A stretch of 64,000 nt of DNA from Pseudarthrobacter siccitolerans. Lineage in GTDB: Bacteria; Actinomycetota; Actinomycetes; Actinomycetales; Micrococcaceae. The notes beneath the pieces were generated by a model, which saw nothing but the letters and a program-made list of their open reading frames with translations, made no database searches and was not told where the DNA came from. The stretch covers positions 1 through 64,000 of the forward strand of contig NZ_CAQI01000049.1 in assembly GCF_001046895.1 (NCBI RefSeq). Direction: 5' to 3'. Position 1 is the first letter of the stretch. Every line of letters begins with the position of its first letter. The translations under genes and the position numbers were made by a program. Of the stretch, positions 23,825 to 32,021 are shown one piece after another.

Positions 23825-23842
23825 ACCGCGGAATTCCGCGGT
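23825..23842. promoter_or_regulatory. 18-bp perfect palindrome upstream of the ferritin-like/VIT1 gene
   Basis: ACCGCGGAA-TTCCGCGGT is a perfect palindrome 54 bases before the GTG start of the metal transporter gene. Its symmetry and position suggest an operator for a metal-responsive repressor. It does not look like the usual actinobacterial DtxR/IdeR box (TTAGG-type). Confidence 0.5.
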
Positions 23843-23896
23843 AAGCTGGCGGAGCAATGGGGCCACATCGTGCCCCATCCAGCCCAGGAGTTTTCC

Positions 23897-25027
23897 GTGT
23901 CGCAGCACGCCCATCCCCATCAGCACGCTTCAGCCAAACGCGAGTCTCAGCCAACGGCGGCGGATATCCGCCGCTGGCGCCAGTACCTGGCGGACGAACG
24001 CGCAGAGGCCGCGGTCTACCGGGACCTTGCCCAAAACCGGCAGGGCGAAGAGCGGGAGATCCTGCTGGCGCTGGCCGAAGCTGAAGGCCGGCACGAGGAC
24101 CACTGGCTCCGGCTCCTGGGTGAGCACGCAGGCAGGCCGCGTCCGGCATCCGCCCGCAGCCAGCTGCTGGGTTTCCTGGCCCGGCACTTCGGCTCGGTGT
24201 TCGTCCTGGCCCTGGCCCAGCGCGCGGAAGGCCGCTCCCCCTACGCCAAGGACCCCAACGCCACCGAGGCAATGGCCGCCGACGAGCAGATCCACGAGGA
24301 AGTGGTCCGCGGGCTCGCCACGCGCGGACGCAACCGGCTGGCAGGCACGTTCCGCGCCGCCGTCTTCGGCGCGAACGACGGCCTGGTCAGCAACCTCTCC
24401 CTGGTGATGGGCATGGCGGCGTCCGGGGTGGCCAGCAGCGTGGTGCTGCTCAGCGGCATCGCCGGCCTTCTTGCCGGGGCCATGTCCATGGGCGCCGGGG
24501 AGTTCATCTCCGTCCGCTCCCAGCGCGAGCTCCTCGCAGCCACCCGCCCCACCCAGATCACCCTGGCCGCTGCACCCAAATTGGATCTGGAGCACAACGA
24601 ACTGCTGCTGGTCTACCTGGCCAGGGGAATGTCCCAGGAAGCCGCGCAGCACCGCGTTGCCGAACGTATGGGCCTGCTGTCCTGCGACTGTGATCCCAGC
24701 CTGTCCCTGCAGCCTGAAATTCCCGACACCGAAGACCAGCACGAGGCCGTGGGCACTGCGTGGGGTGCGGCCCTGTCCAGCTTCTGCTTTTTTGCCTCCG
24801 GCGCCATCGTGCCCATCCTGCCGTTCCTGTTTGGCCTGACCGGCGTCACTGCACTGGTGTTTGCCGGGGTGCTGGTGGGCCTTGCCCTGCTGGTCACGGG
24901 CGGCATCGTTGGCCTGCTTTCCGGTACCTCTCCCCTGACCCGGGGATTGCGCCAGCTCGGCATCGGGCTGGGCGCCGCCGCGGTCACCTACCTGCTGGGG
25001 CTCGTTTTCGGCACTGTTGTTGGCTAG
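23897..25027 (+). CDS. Ferritin-like domain fused to VIT1/CCC1 iron-manganese transporter
   Basis: A 376-residue membrane-bound ferritin of the MbfA type. A His-rich start (HAHPHQH) precedes a rubrerythrin-like four-helix domain (about residues 25-145) with carboxylate/His ligands in DERAEAAVYRDLA, EAEGRHEDHW and ADEQIHEEVV. Residues about 155-376 form a VIT1/CCC1 transporter with GANDGLVSNLSLVMGMAASG, GAMSMGAGEFISVRSQREL and three further helices. The domain pair suggests oxidation/sensing of Fe2+ or Mn2+ and export across the membrane. GTG at 23897 is preceded by CAGGAG; the longer frame start at 23804 lacks a site and would translate the upstream palindrome. Regulation by the palindrome at 23825-23842 is plausible. 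Confidence 0.88.
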   Translation: MSQHAHPHQHASAKRESQPTAADIRRWRQYLADERAEAAVYRDLAQNRQGEEREILLALAEAEGRHEDHWLRLLGEHAGRPRPASARSQLLGFLARHFGSVFVLALAQRAEGRSPYAKDPNATEAMAADEQIHEEVVRGLATRGRNRLAGTFRAAVFGANDGLVSNLSLVMGMAASGVASSVVLLSGIAGLLAGAMSMGAGEFISVRSQRELLAATRPTQITLAAAPKLDLEHNELLLVYLARGMSQEAAQHRVAERMGLLSCDCDPSLSLQPEIPDTEDQHEAVGTAWGAALSSFCFFASGAIVPILPFLFGLTGVTALVFAGVLVGLALLVTGGIVGLLSGTSPLTRGLRQLGIGLGAAAVTYLLGLVFGTVVG

Positions 25028-25092
25028 CGGCACTGTTTTTGGCAGTAGGCTCCATAAACAGTAAGGGTCACTGAGCAGATGGGGGTGCACTA

Positions 25093-26004
25093 GTGGAGGA
25101 CCAGCCGCCGCGCCATGCCGGAAGGCGGGCACACGCTGGAAGCAGCGGCGGCGCCCTTCGCTTTGTGCTCACGGGTGCATTGTTCTCCGCCGCACTCTTC
25201 GGCGCCGCCCTGGCCCTGGACGATCCGCGTGTCAAGGACTTCCTGGATGTCCGCCTGGGACCGGGCGCCCAGCAGGAAGAGCCGCAGGCATCCGCCGGCG
25301 AGGTCGGATCAAACGGGCCGGCAGAGGCACGGACGGAAGCTCCGCCCGCGGGGCTGGAGGAGGCCGACGCCCCCTTGGGGGTGCCCGCGCCTCCCGCGCT
25401 GGGTAGCGACTCCTACAAGTTCCTGGCGGTCAACGGCGACGGCAGTCCCGTGGGCTACTCCCCCTGCCGGCCCCTGCACTACGTGGTCAACGATGACCTG
25501 GCCCCGGCGGGCGCGCAGCAGCTGGTGTCCGATGCCATCACCGCAATTTCCGCAGCCACCGGCATCACTTTTGTCTACGACGGCACGTCCAGCGAGCAGC
25601 CGTCACCGCAGCGGCCGCCCTACCAGCCTGAAGCCTACGGCGAGCGCTGGGCGCCGCTGCTCATCGCGTGGACCACTCCCGAGGTTGCGCCGCAACTCAA
25701 GGGCAAGGTGATCGGCACCGGCGGCAGCACGCACTACAGCTACGACGACGGCCCCAAGACCTTTGTAACGGGCGGACTGGACCTGGACGCCCCGCAGATC
25801 GGTGCTGAGCTCCAGAACCCCGACGGGCACCTCTACGCTACCGCCGTGATCCTGCACGAACTCAGCCACGTCATGGGCCTGGACCACGTTGAGGATCCCA
25901 CCCAGCTGATGTATCCGGAGATCGGCACTCCCCAGGGACTCTCCGCCGGGGACCTCAACGGCCTGTACGAGTTGAGCAAGGCGCAGTGCCGGAAGGACCT
26001 GTAA
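25093..26004 (+). CDS. Membrane-anchored or secreted matrixin-type zinc metalloprotease
   Basis: A 303-residue protein with a short basic N-terminus and one hydrophobic segment (FVLTGALFSAALFGAALAL, about residues 26-44), then a Pro/Glu/Ala-rich linker to about 110 and a peptidase domain. The active site HELSHVMGLDH is the HExxHxxGxxH zinc motif of matrixins, followed by a Met-turn region QLMYPEIGTP. Upstream, PCRPLHYVVNDDLAP and ITAISAATGITFVYDG are the strands usual in small bacterial matrixins. The start is GTG at 25093 with a G-rich site. No propeptide cysteine switch is evident. Substrate unknown; the neighbour upstream is the metal transporter. Confidence 0.85.
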   Translation: MEDQPPRHAGRRAHAGSSGGALRFVLTGALFSAALFGAALALDDPRVKDFLDVRLGPGAQQEEPQASAGEVGSNGPAEARTEAPPAGLEEADAPLGVPAPPALGSDSYKFLAVNGDGSPVGYSPCRPLHYVVNDDLAPAGAQQLVSDAITAISAATGITFVYDGTSSEQPSPQRPPYQPEAYGERWAPLLIAWTTPEVAPQLKGKVIGTGGSTHYSYDDGPKTFVTGGLDLDAPQIGAELQNPDGHLYATAVILHELSHVMGLDHVEDPTQLMYPEIGTPQGLSAGDLNGLYELSKAQCRKDL

Positions 26005-26019
26005 CCCGCTCCGTGCCCG

Positions 26020-27153
26020 TCAGCCGTGCAGGACTGCCGCGGCGTCCTCCACTGAGTCAACCAGGAAGATCCGGTCTTGCATGGACCGTCCCGCCGCCAG
26101 GCTGCGGAGCATGGGCCAGGCCGGGTACTGGTGCTCCCAGTGATGTTTGCCCACCAGCACCATCGGAGTAATTTTCGCGTCCGCGGCGTAATAGTTCTCG
26201 CAGGCATCCTGGAAGATCTCCTGGACGGTTCCCGCGGCGCCGGGCAGGAACACGATGCCGCCGTGGCAGAGCTCCAGCAGGATGGCCTCGCGGACGGCGT
26301 TGGCGAAGTACTTGGCGATGTGCGTGGCGAAGTAGTTGGGCGGTTCGTGGCCGTAGAACCAGGTGGGGATGCCCAGCGATGCGGTACCGCCTGGATAACG
26401 CTCGACGACGGCAGCCGCCGCGCGTGCCCACGCGGACACCGAGGGACGGAAACCGGGGACGGAGGCAAGGGTCTGCAGCGCACCCGGCAACGCGCCGTCG
26501 TCGGCCTGGCTGAGGTAGGCGCCGAGGTTGGCGGCCTCCATGGCACCCGGCCCGCCGCCCGTAGCCACCACGTGGCCGTCCCGCGCCAACAACCGCCCCA
26601 GCAGTGCCGCCTGGGCGTAATCGGCGCTGCCCCGCTGGGCGGCGTGTCCGCCCATGACGCCCACCATTTTCCGGCCAGCCCATGCATTCGAGCGGTGCAG
26701 CTCGTCCAGGGCATCACCAATGGCGTGGTCGTGCAGGGCCGAGGCGAGGGTGGCATCGAGCCGGTGCCGCAGCCCGGGCTGGATGCTCCACTGGTAGATC
26801 CGGGCGTCGGGCAGTTCCTCGTACGGGGAATCGGCGAGGCCGGCGTACAGCTCCTGAGGCGAGTACAGGCCGGCCCGGTAGGGGTTGAAGGGTACGCCCT
26901 CCAGGCGGGGGAAGATCAGGGCGCCCCGGCGCCGGAGCGCGTCCTCCATGCCCTCGTCAAACAGGCAGCCCAGGAAGATGGCACCCTCAACGCGGATCCG
27001 GTTCAAGGCGTCCGAGCGTCCGCGGAGATCAAGGGACTGGGCGTGCCAGCCATCCATCTCCCCGGCTCCGGCGCTGACCAGCCGGTCGAAGCTGGCCAGG
27101 TCTTCCACGTCCAAGGTGCGGGGGCTGGGCCCGAGATTTCCGGAGAGATTCAT
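26020..27153 (-). CDS. LOG/TIGR00730-like Rossmann-fold nucleotide-binding protein, long form
   Basis: A 377-residue protein whose second half (about 160-360) carries LOG-family features: MVGVMGGHAAQRG, VVATGGGPGAMEAANLGAYL as nucleotide-binding loop, and FLPGAAGTVQEIFQDACENYY, the counterpart of the PGGxGTxxE motif that in true LOG proteins binds and cleaves the phosphoribosyl bond. Here the motif reads PGAAGTVQE, so one Gly is Ala. The first 160 residues are an extension not present in ordinary LOG proteins (about 190-250 residues). ATG at 27153 has AAGGGG upstream; longer frame starts lack support. Cytokinin-type nucleotide phosphoribohydrolase activity is uncertain. Confidence 0.75.
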   Translation of the reverse strand: MNLSGNLGPSPRTLDVEDLASFDRLVSAGAGEMDGWHAQSLDLRGRSDALNRIRVEGAIFLGCLFDEGMEDALRRRGALIFPRLEGVPFNPYRAGLYSPQELYAGLADSPYEELPDARIYQWSIQPGLRHRLDATLASALHDHAIGDALDELHRSNAWAGRKMVGVMGGHAAQRGSADYAQAALLGRLLARDGHVVATGGGPGAMEAANLGAYLSQADDGALPGALQTLASVPGFRPSVSAWARAAAAVVERYPGGTASLGIPTWFYGHEPPNYFATHIAKYFANAVREAILLELCHGGIVFLPGAAGTVQEIFQDACENYYAADAKITPMVLVGKHHWEHQYPAWPMLRSLAAGRSMQDRIFLVDSVEDAAAVLHG

Positions 27154-27282
27154 GGCCGCCCCTTGATGGTGCTCATCCACCCAGCGTAGGGCACCGCTAC
27201 ACGCAACGGGCCGGCTCGGCGCTTCCACGGAAATGCGCCCTCGGGCTGTTCGAGCGAGCGGCCCTTGGTTTCCGGAATGCAC

Positions 27283-27334
27283 TTGATAACAAAGGCGGGC
27301 CTGCTACGATCGATGAAGAAACTATGTCCTATCA
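27283..27334 (+). promoter_or_regulatory. Promoter and IolR-type operator of gntR-iolB
   Basis: TTGATA (27283-27288) and TACGAT (27305-27310), 16 bases apart, form a reasonable sigma-70-like promoter. TGTCCTATCA (27325-27334) lies just downstream of the expected start site and matches the motif seen at the other iol promoters (39221, 49427, 49932). A bound repressor would block elongation. The region then continues with ACATATAGT and an AAGGAG site. Confidence 0.6.
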
Positions 27335-27413
27335 AGCGAACATATAGTGGCAAAGCAGCAGCCTCCGCGGGCCCCGATCGGGCCGGGACTGAATCAAGGA
27401 GCAGGAACGTAAC

Positions 27414-28154
27414 GTGGCGAACAACCTGGGTCTCAGCATCGATCGCTCCTCCCCCGTCCCCCTTTACCACCAAGTGGTGCAGGGCATCGAGGCCGCCATT
27501 TACAGCGGAGTCCTGGAACCTGGAAGCCGGCTGGACAACGAGATTGACCTCGCAGCCCAGCTGAACCTGTCCCGCCCCACCATGCGTAAGGCTATGGACG
27601 AGCTGGTTCGGTCCGGCCTGCTGGTGCGCAAACGCGGGGTGGGAACCCAGGTGGTGTCCAGCCAGGTGCGGCGTCCCCTGGAGCTTTCCAGCCTCTATGA
27701 CGACCTCACCAACAACGGCAAGAAACCCACCACGGAAGTCCTGAGCTTCTCCCATATCGAAGCCGACGACGCCATCCTTGCCACGCTCCAGCTCCCCGCA
27801 GGCTCGAAGGTGTACCACTTCACCAGGCTTCGGAAAGTGGGGGGCAAACCGCTCGCCCTGATGGAGAACTGGGTGCGCGACGATATTGCGGAAATGGACG
27901 AGGCCACGCTCACCGCCGAAGGCCTCTACGCGATCCTCCGCCGGGGCGGCGTCAATTTCCGGCTCGCCAACCAGCGGATCGGCGCCATGACGGCCAATGA
28001 GTACCAGGCGTCCATGCTGGAGACCGGCGAAGGGTCGGCCCTGGTCACGATGGAGCGTACCGCCACGGATGACACCGGCCGCCGCGTGGAGACAGGCCAC
28101 CACGTGTACCGCGCCGATTCCTACAGTTTTGAAATGACTCTCGTACAGCGATAA
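27414..28154 (+). CDS. iolR: GntR-family (UTRA) regulator of inositol genes, IolR-like
   Basis: A 246-residue GntR/HutC-type regulator: winged helix at about residues 10-80 (VPLYHQVVQGIEAAIYSGVL, LNLSRPTMRKAMDELVRSGL, KRGVGTQVV) and a UTRA ligand domain at about 95-240 (LPAGSKVYHFTRLRKVGGKP, YRADSYSFEMTLV). The start is GTG at 27414 with AAGGAGCAGGAA upstream. It is followed after 17 bases by iolB in the same unit and shares the TGTCCTRWCA motif in its own promoter with the two large iol operons, so it is the best candidate for the IolR repressor of the whole cluster. Ligand probably an inositol-derived intermediate (inference). Confidence 0.85.
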   Translation: MANNLGLSIDRSSPVPLYHQVVQGIEAAIYSGVLEPGSRLDNEIDLAAQLNLSRPTMRKAMDELVRSGLLVRKRGVGTQVVSSQVRRPLELSSLYDDLTNNGKKPTTEVLSFSHIEADDAILATLQLPAGSKVYHFTRLRKVGGKPLALMENWVRDDIAEMDEATLTAEGLYAILRRGGVNFRLANQRIGAMTANEYQASMLETGEGSALVTMERTATDDTGRRVETGHHVYRADSYSFEMTLVQR

Positions 28155-28171
28155 TCCAAGGAGCCAACTCC

Positions 28172-29065
28172 ATGACCAACTGGGTCTACCCCCTGGGCGC
28201 CGCCGCCGACGGCAAGTGGGACGTCTCGATCGGAACGTCGGACTCCACCCTTACGGTCGACGGCTGGGCGCATACCGGACTGAAGGTCGCCACCCTCACC
28301 GCCGGGGCCGCCGTCGAACTTCCCGCCGCGGATGAGGAACGCATCGTGGTGCCGCTCAACGGAGCCTTCACAGTCACGGTAGACGGTGAAAAATACTTCC
28401 TGGAGGGCAGGGCGTCCGTGTTTCACGGGCCCAGCGACGTTCTCTACTCCGGCACCGGGCGGGCGGTCACCATCAGCTCGGCTGACGGCGGCCGGGTGGC
28501 GGTTGCCACCGCCCCGGCCCACGCCTCCCACCCCACCCGGCTGGTGACGGCGGCCGAAACCCCGGTGGAGCTGCGCGGAGCGGGCAACTGCTCCCGGCAG
28601 GTTCATAACTTCGGCACGCCGGTCGCACTGGAGGCCGACCGGTTCATCGTCTGCGAAGTCCTGACCCCGGCCGGCAACTGGTCCTCCTATCCCCCGCACA
28701 AGCATGACGAGGAGAAGGACAGCGAAACCCATCTCGAGGAGATCTACTACTTCGAGACGCAGGTGGCGGCCGGTTCGGCCGCGCCCGCCGACGCCGACGC
28801 CATCGGCTACCAGCGCGTCTACGCCTCCGACGAGCGTCCCATCGATGTCTCGGCCGAGGTCCGCACGGGCGACGTTGTCCTTGTACCGTACGGCTGGCAC
28901 GGCCCCGCCATGGCGGCGCCCGGCTACGATCTGTACTACCTGAACGTCATGGCCGGCCCGGGTCCGGTGCGCGAATGGCTCATCAGCGACGACCCCCACC
29001 ACGGTTGGGTCCGCCAAAGCTGGGATGGCCAGGACATCGACCCCCGGCTGCCGTTCGGGGCCTAA
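28172..29065 (+). CDS. iolB: 5-deoxy-glucuronate isomerase
   Basis: A 297-residue bicupin that converts 5-deoxy-D-glucuronate to 2-deoxy-5-keto-D-gluconate, the fourth step of myo-inositol breakdown. Diagnostic parts are VFHGPSDVLY in the first cupin and the metal site SSYPPHKHDE ... ETHLEEIYYF in the second, followed by DVVLVPYGWHGPAMAAPGYD. Length is normal for the family. ATG at 28172 has AAGGAG 8 bases upstream. It is separated from the other catabolic genes and pairs with the regulator gene. A large palindromic repeat starts 5 bases after its stop codon. Confidence 0.95.
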   Translation: MTNWVYPLGAAADGKWDVSIGTSDSTLTVDGWAHTGLKVATLTAGAAVELPAADEERIVVPLNGAFTVTVDGEKYFLEGRASVFHGPSDVLYSGTGRAVTISSADGGRVAVATAPAHASHPTRLVTAAETPVELRGAGNCSRQVHNFGTPVALEADRFIVCEVLTPAGNWSSYPPHKHDEEKDSETHLEEIYYFETQVAAGSAAPADADAIGYQRVYASDERPIDVSAEVRTGDVVLVPYGWHGPAMAAPGYDLYYLNVMAGPGPVREWLISDDPHHGWVRQSWDGQDIDPRLPFGA

Positions 29066-29069
29066 CGAG

Positions 29070-29132
29070 GAGTTTTTGTCCAGATATGCAGGCTTCCGCT
29101 GGTTACAGCCCTGCATATCTGGACAAAAACTC
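29070..29132. repeat. Palindromic repeat family A, copy 1 (perfect 23-bp arms)
   Basis: Arms at 29070-29092 and 29110-29132 are perfect inverted repeats of 23 bases (core TTTTTGTCCAGATATGCAG) around a 17-base loop. The last two bases lie in the TCA stop triplet of the convergent MFS gene. A second copy with one mismatch in the arms lies at 41739-41799. T-tract at the 5' side and A-tract at the 3' side are the reverse of a normal intrinsic terminator, so a dispersed palindromic element is more likely. Confidence 0.85.
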
Positions 29133-30342
29133 ACACTTTCAGGGCGCCCTTGGGTTCCGGCGACGCCTCGGCCGCCGGGGTCAGCCGGACGTGATTGCGC
29201 CTGGCAGCAGCGGCGGCGAACGCCATCACGGCCAGGCCAAGCAGCGTGATACCGGCGCCGGCCCACATGGGTGACGTGTAGCCGAGGCCAGCGGTGATGG
29301 TGACGCCGCCGAGCCATGCGCCCAGGGCATTGCCCACGTTGAACGCACCGATGTTGGCGCCGGAGGCCAGGGTGGGGGCGCTGCTCGCGTAGGTCATCAC
29401 CCGCATTTGCAGGCCGGGAACAGTGGCGAAGCCGAAGCCGCCCATCAGCACCAGGGATGCCACCGTGAGCACCTGGCTAGTGGCGGTGAGGGCAAAGAGC
29501 ACGAGCACAGCGGACAGGACGGCAAGGACCACCAGCAGGGTGCGGTCGATGTTCCGGTCGGCGGCCTTTCCGCCAAGGGTGTTGCCCGCGAAGAGACCCA
29601 CACCGAAGACGATCAGCAGCCATGGCACGGTGGTGGCGGCGAAGCCGGTGACCTCGGTCAGGGTGTAGGCGATGTAGGTGAAGGCGCCGAACATTCCACC
29701 GAATCCCAGGATGGTGACCGCAATGGAGAGCCATACCTGGCCCGAGCGGAAGGCCCGGAGTTCGCGGCGCAGTCCCCCGGCCTCGGCTTTCCCGCCGGCG
29801 GCCCTGGGGACGAGTGCCAGGATCCCGGCGAGCGCGGCCACGCCGATGACCGTAATGGCCCAGAAGGTGGCCCGCCAACCGGCGGCCTGGCCCAGAAGGG
29901 TGCCGAACGGAACGCCCAGGACGTTCGCTGCTGTGAGGCCGGTGAACATCAGTGCGATGGCTCCTGCTTTTTTGTTGGCCGGCACCATTCCGGCGGCGAC
30001 GACGGAGCCGATGCCGAAGAACGCTCCGTGCGCGAGCGCGGCGATAACGCGGCCGGCCATCATGGGCCAGTAGCCGGCCGCCGTGGCGGAGAGCAGGTTA
30101 CCGGCAATAAACAGGACAAGCAGCGCGGCCAGCACGGGCTTGCGGTCAAGCCGGGTGACAGCTGCCGTGAGCCCGAGGGCGCCGGCCACTACAGCCAGGG
30201 CGTAGCCGGAGATGAACCAGCCCGCCTGCGCCTCGGTGACCTGGAAGTCGGCAGCCACTTCGGGCAGGAGGCCCATAATCACGAATTCAGTGAGTCCGAT
30301 GCCAAATCCGCCAAGGGCGAGGGCTATCAGTCCGACAGGCAT
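29131..30342 (-). CDS. MFS exporter, DHA1 (AraJ/YdhP-like) family
   Basis: A 403-residue 12-helix major facilitator. Helix 1 reads GFGIGLTEFVIMGLLPEVAADF, the hallmark of the AraJ/PbuE-like DHA1 branch; motif A-like LDRKPVLAALL and AHGAFFGIGSVVAAGMVP in helix 4 follow. It probably exports a sugar, drug or nucleobase. It is divergent from a MarR regulator gene with nested palindromes between, so it is probably controlled by it. Its stop codon touches the palindromic repeat 29070-29132. It lies inside the inositol region but there is no sequence sign that it handles inositols. Confidence 0.87.
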   Translation of the reverse strand: MPVGLIALALGGFGIGLTEFVIMGLLPEVAADFQVTEAQAGWFISGYALAVVAGALGLTAAVTRLDRKPVLAALLVLFIAGNLLSATAAGYWPMMAGRVIAALAHGAFFGIGSVVAAGMVPANKKAGAIALMFTGLTAANVLGVPFGTLLGQAAGWRATFWAITVIGVAALAGILALVPRAAGGKAEAGGLRRELRAFRSGQVWLSIAVTILGFGGMFGAFTYIAYTLTEVTGFAATTVPWLLIVFGVGLFAGNTLGGKAADRNIDRTLLVVLAVLSAVLVLFALTATSQVLTVASLVLMGGFGFATVPGLQMRVMTYASSAPTLASGANIGAFNVGNALGAWLGGVTITAGLGYTSPMWAGAGITLLGLAVMAFAAAAARRNHVRLTPAAEASPEPKGALKV

Positions 30343-30384
30343 GCCGGTGCTCCTTTGGGTTGTGTGGGGTGCGTTGGAGGCCTA

Positions 30385-30446
30385 AAATAGTTGCAGGCGC
30401 GGTATTTATTGTTGCACATGCAAATATCCCGCGCAAGCAACTATTT
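30385..30446. promoter_or_regulatory. Nested MarR-type operators between the MFS and marR genes
   Basis: AAATAGTTGC (30385-30394) and GCAACTATTT (30437-30446) are perfect 10-bp inverted repeats 42 bases apart, and TTGCA-CA-TGCAA (30412-30423) is a palindrome midway between. All share TTGC/GCAA half-sites typical of MarR proteins. They cover the divergent promoter region. Confidence 0.6.
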
Positions 30447-30516
30447 GTGTGCACTCTCGGGCAGGTGGCTGCCGTCCCCCGCGGCGGCCCGGCTGTCCCC
30501 TTTCAAGGAGCAATGT

Positions 30517-30966
30517 ATGGGCATCAAGGACGACGCCGTCGAGGTCCGCGCGCAGGGTTGGCGCACCTTGGCCGCCCTCCACGGGCTGATCGAAACCGAG
30601 CTGGAGCGTGCGCTCCAGGCGGAATCAAAGCTGTCGGTCGTGGAGTACACCGTCCTGGACGCCCTCAGCCGCCAGGACGGGTGGCACATGCGGATGCAGC
30701 AACTCGCCCGCGCTTCCGCCCTGAGCCCCAGCGCCACCACGCGCCTGGTGAACCGGCTGGAGGACCGCGGCCTCCTGACCAGGATCCTGTGCGCAGATGA
30801 CCGGCGCGGCATCTACACCGAGCTGACACCTGCCGGCCTCAGCCTCCTGGAGGAAGCCAGGCCGGTGCACAACGCCACCCTCGAACGTGCGTTGGGAGAG
30901 GCGCGCGACATTCCGGAACTGGCTCCCCTGGTGGACGCGCTCCCCAGGCTGCATGCAGTGTCCTGA
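30517..30966 (+). CDS. MarR-family regulator
   Basis: A 149-residue winged-helix regulator: VVEYTVLDALSRQDGWHMRM, then the recognition region LARASALSPSATTRLVNRLE and the wing GLLTRILCADDRRGIYTELT with the conserved D-D-R-R-G motif. The internal ATG at 30517 is chosen because AAGGAG lies 6 bases upstream; the long frame start at 30391 would begin inside the operator region. It is divergent from the MFS exporter at 29131-30342 and probably represses it. Its 3' end converges on the last gene of the ABC/dehydrogenase operon with only 11 bases between. Confidence 0.88.
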   Translation: MGIKDDAVEVRAQGWRTLAALHGLIETELERALQAESKLSVVEYTVLDALSRQDGWHMRMQQLARASALSPSATTRLVNRLEDRGLLTRILCADDRRGIYTELTPAGLSLLEEARPVHNATLERALGEARDIPELAPLVDALPRLHAVS

Positions 30967-30977
30967 CCCGCTGTGGC

Positions 30978-32021
30978 CTAAGACACCGGGCTGGCCACAG
31001 CTCCTGCCACCCGAACCGGAAGGCCGCTGGCCAGGGACTCCTGGGCGGCGTCGGCCACCCGGGACGCGGCCACGGCGTCCTCGGGCGTGCACGGGTTATC
31101 CCGCTGGCCCAGGACAAGCTCAACAAAAGCGGCCATCTCGGAACGGTATGCCTGGTCGAAACGCTCGGCAAACGTCCTGTGCGCCTCACCCGGGGGAAAA
31201 ACGACCGCCGGCTCCGCCGATGCCATGGCGGTCTTTTCGTCAAGGCCCACCATGAGCGACCGGCGGGAACCCTGGATTTCCAGCCGCACATCGTGGCCGG
31301 CCCCGTTGTACCGCGTCGCCGAGACTGTTCCGACTGTGCCGTCGTCGAACGTCACCAGCGCCAGCGCGGTGTCCACATCCCCCGCAGCGCCGATCGCCGG
31401 GTCCCCGTTGTTGGATCCCCTGGCATAGACTTCCACGATTTCACGGCCGGTCAGCCAGCGCAGGATGTCAAAGTCGTGGACCGAGCAATCGCGGAAGAGC
31501 CCGCCGGAGGTTGCCAGGAATTCCACGGGCGGCGGGGCCATGTCGCAGGTGACCGCACGCAGGGAGTGGATCCATCCCAACTCGCCGGCCTGGTAAGCCC
31601 TCCTGGCTTCCAGGTACCCGGCATCAAAGCGGCGCTGGTGGCCGATCTGGACCACGCCGTTCTTGTCCCTGATGTAGTCCAGGACGGGAAGGGCGTCTGC
31701 AACATTCAAGGCCACCGGCTTTTCGCAGAAGACCGGGATGCCCGCGTCCACCCCCACCCTGATCAGTTCCGGATGGGTGGCAGTCCCCGTGGCTACCACC
31801 AGGCCGTCGATTCCGGAGGCCAGGAGCGCGTCAACGGACGGCTGGTACCCGGAACCGAGGCCGGCGGCCACGTTCCGGGCATGCTCTTCGGCCACATCCG
31901 TGAGCTGGAGCCGGACGTTGATGTGCTTCGGGTTCAACACGCCATTGAGGGCCGCAATGTTATTGGCGTGCATCACGCCGATCCTGCCTACGCCCACCAG
32001 GCCAAGCGTCACATCTTTCAT
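30978..32021 (-). CDS. Gfo/Idh/MocA dehydrogenase, inositol 2-dehydrogenase-like
   Basis: A 347-residue NAD(P)-dependent oxidoreductase with N-terminal Rossmann fold (LGLVGVGRIGVMHANNIAAL), the catalytic Lys motif PVFCEKPVALN and the active-site HDFDILRW segment, where His and Asp take part in hydride transfer from a polyol. It resembles myo-inositol 2-dehydrogenases but differs from the IolG copies at 41808 and 34968. ATG at 32021 overlaps the stop of the upstream isomerase gene by 4 bases (ATGA). It is the last gene of the eight-gene ABC importer operon. It probably oxidises another inositol isomer or an inositol-like sugar. Confidence 0.85.
   Translation of the reverse strand: MKDVTLGLVGVGRIGVMHANNIAALNGVLNPKHINVRLQLTDVAEEHARNVAAGLGSGYQPSVDALLASGIDGLVVATGTATHPELIRVGVDAGIPVFCEKPVALNVADALPVLDYIRDKNGVVQIGHQRRFDAGYLEARRAYQAGELGWIHSLRAVTCDMAPPPVEFLATSGGLFRDCSVHDFDILRWLTGREIVEVYARGSNNGDPAIGAAGDVDTALALVTFDDGTVGTVSATRYNGAGHDVRLEIQGSRRSLMVGLDEKTAMASAEPAVVFPPGEAHRTFAERFDQAYRSEMAAFVELVLGQRDNPCTPEDAVAASRVADAAQESLASGLPVRVAGAVASPVS

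Noticed and set aside
29070..29132. The palindrome as an ordinary bidirectional terminator between iolB and the MFS gene.
   Set aside because: The stem begins with a T-tract and ends with an A-tract, the reverse of an intrinsic terminator, and the other copy lies inside an operon. Some termination effect is still possible.
28121..29317. A 398-codon minus-strand frame across iolB and the palindromic repeat.
   Set aside because: It is antisense to iolB and runs through both arms of a non-coding palindrome; no motif is present.
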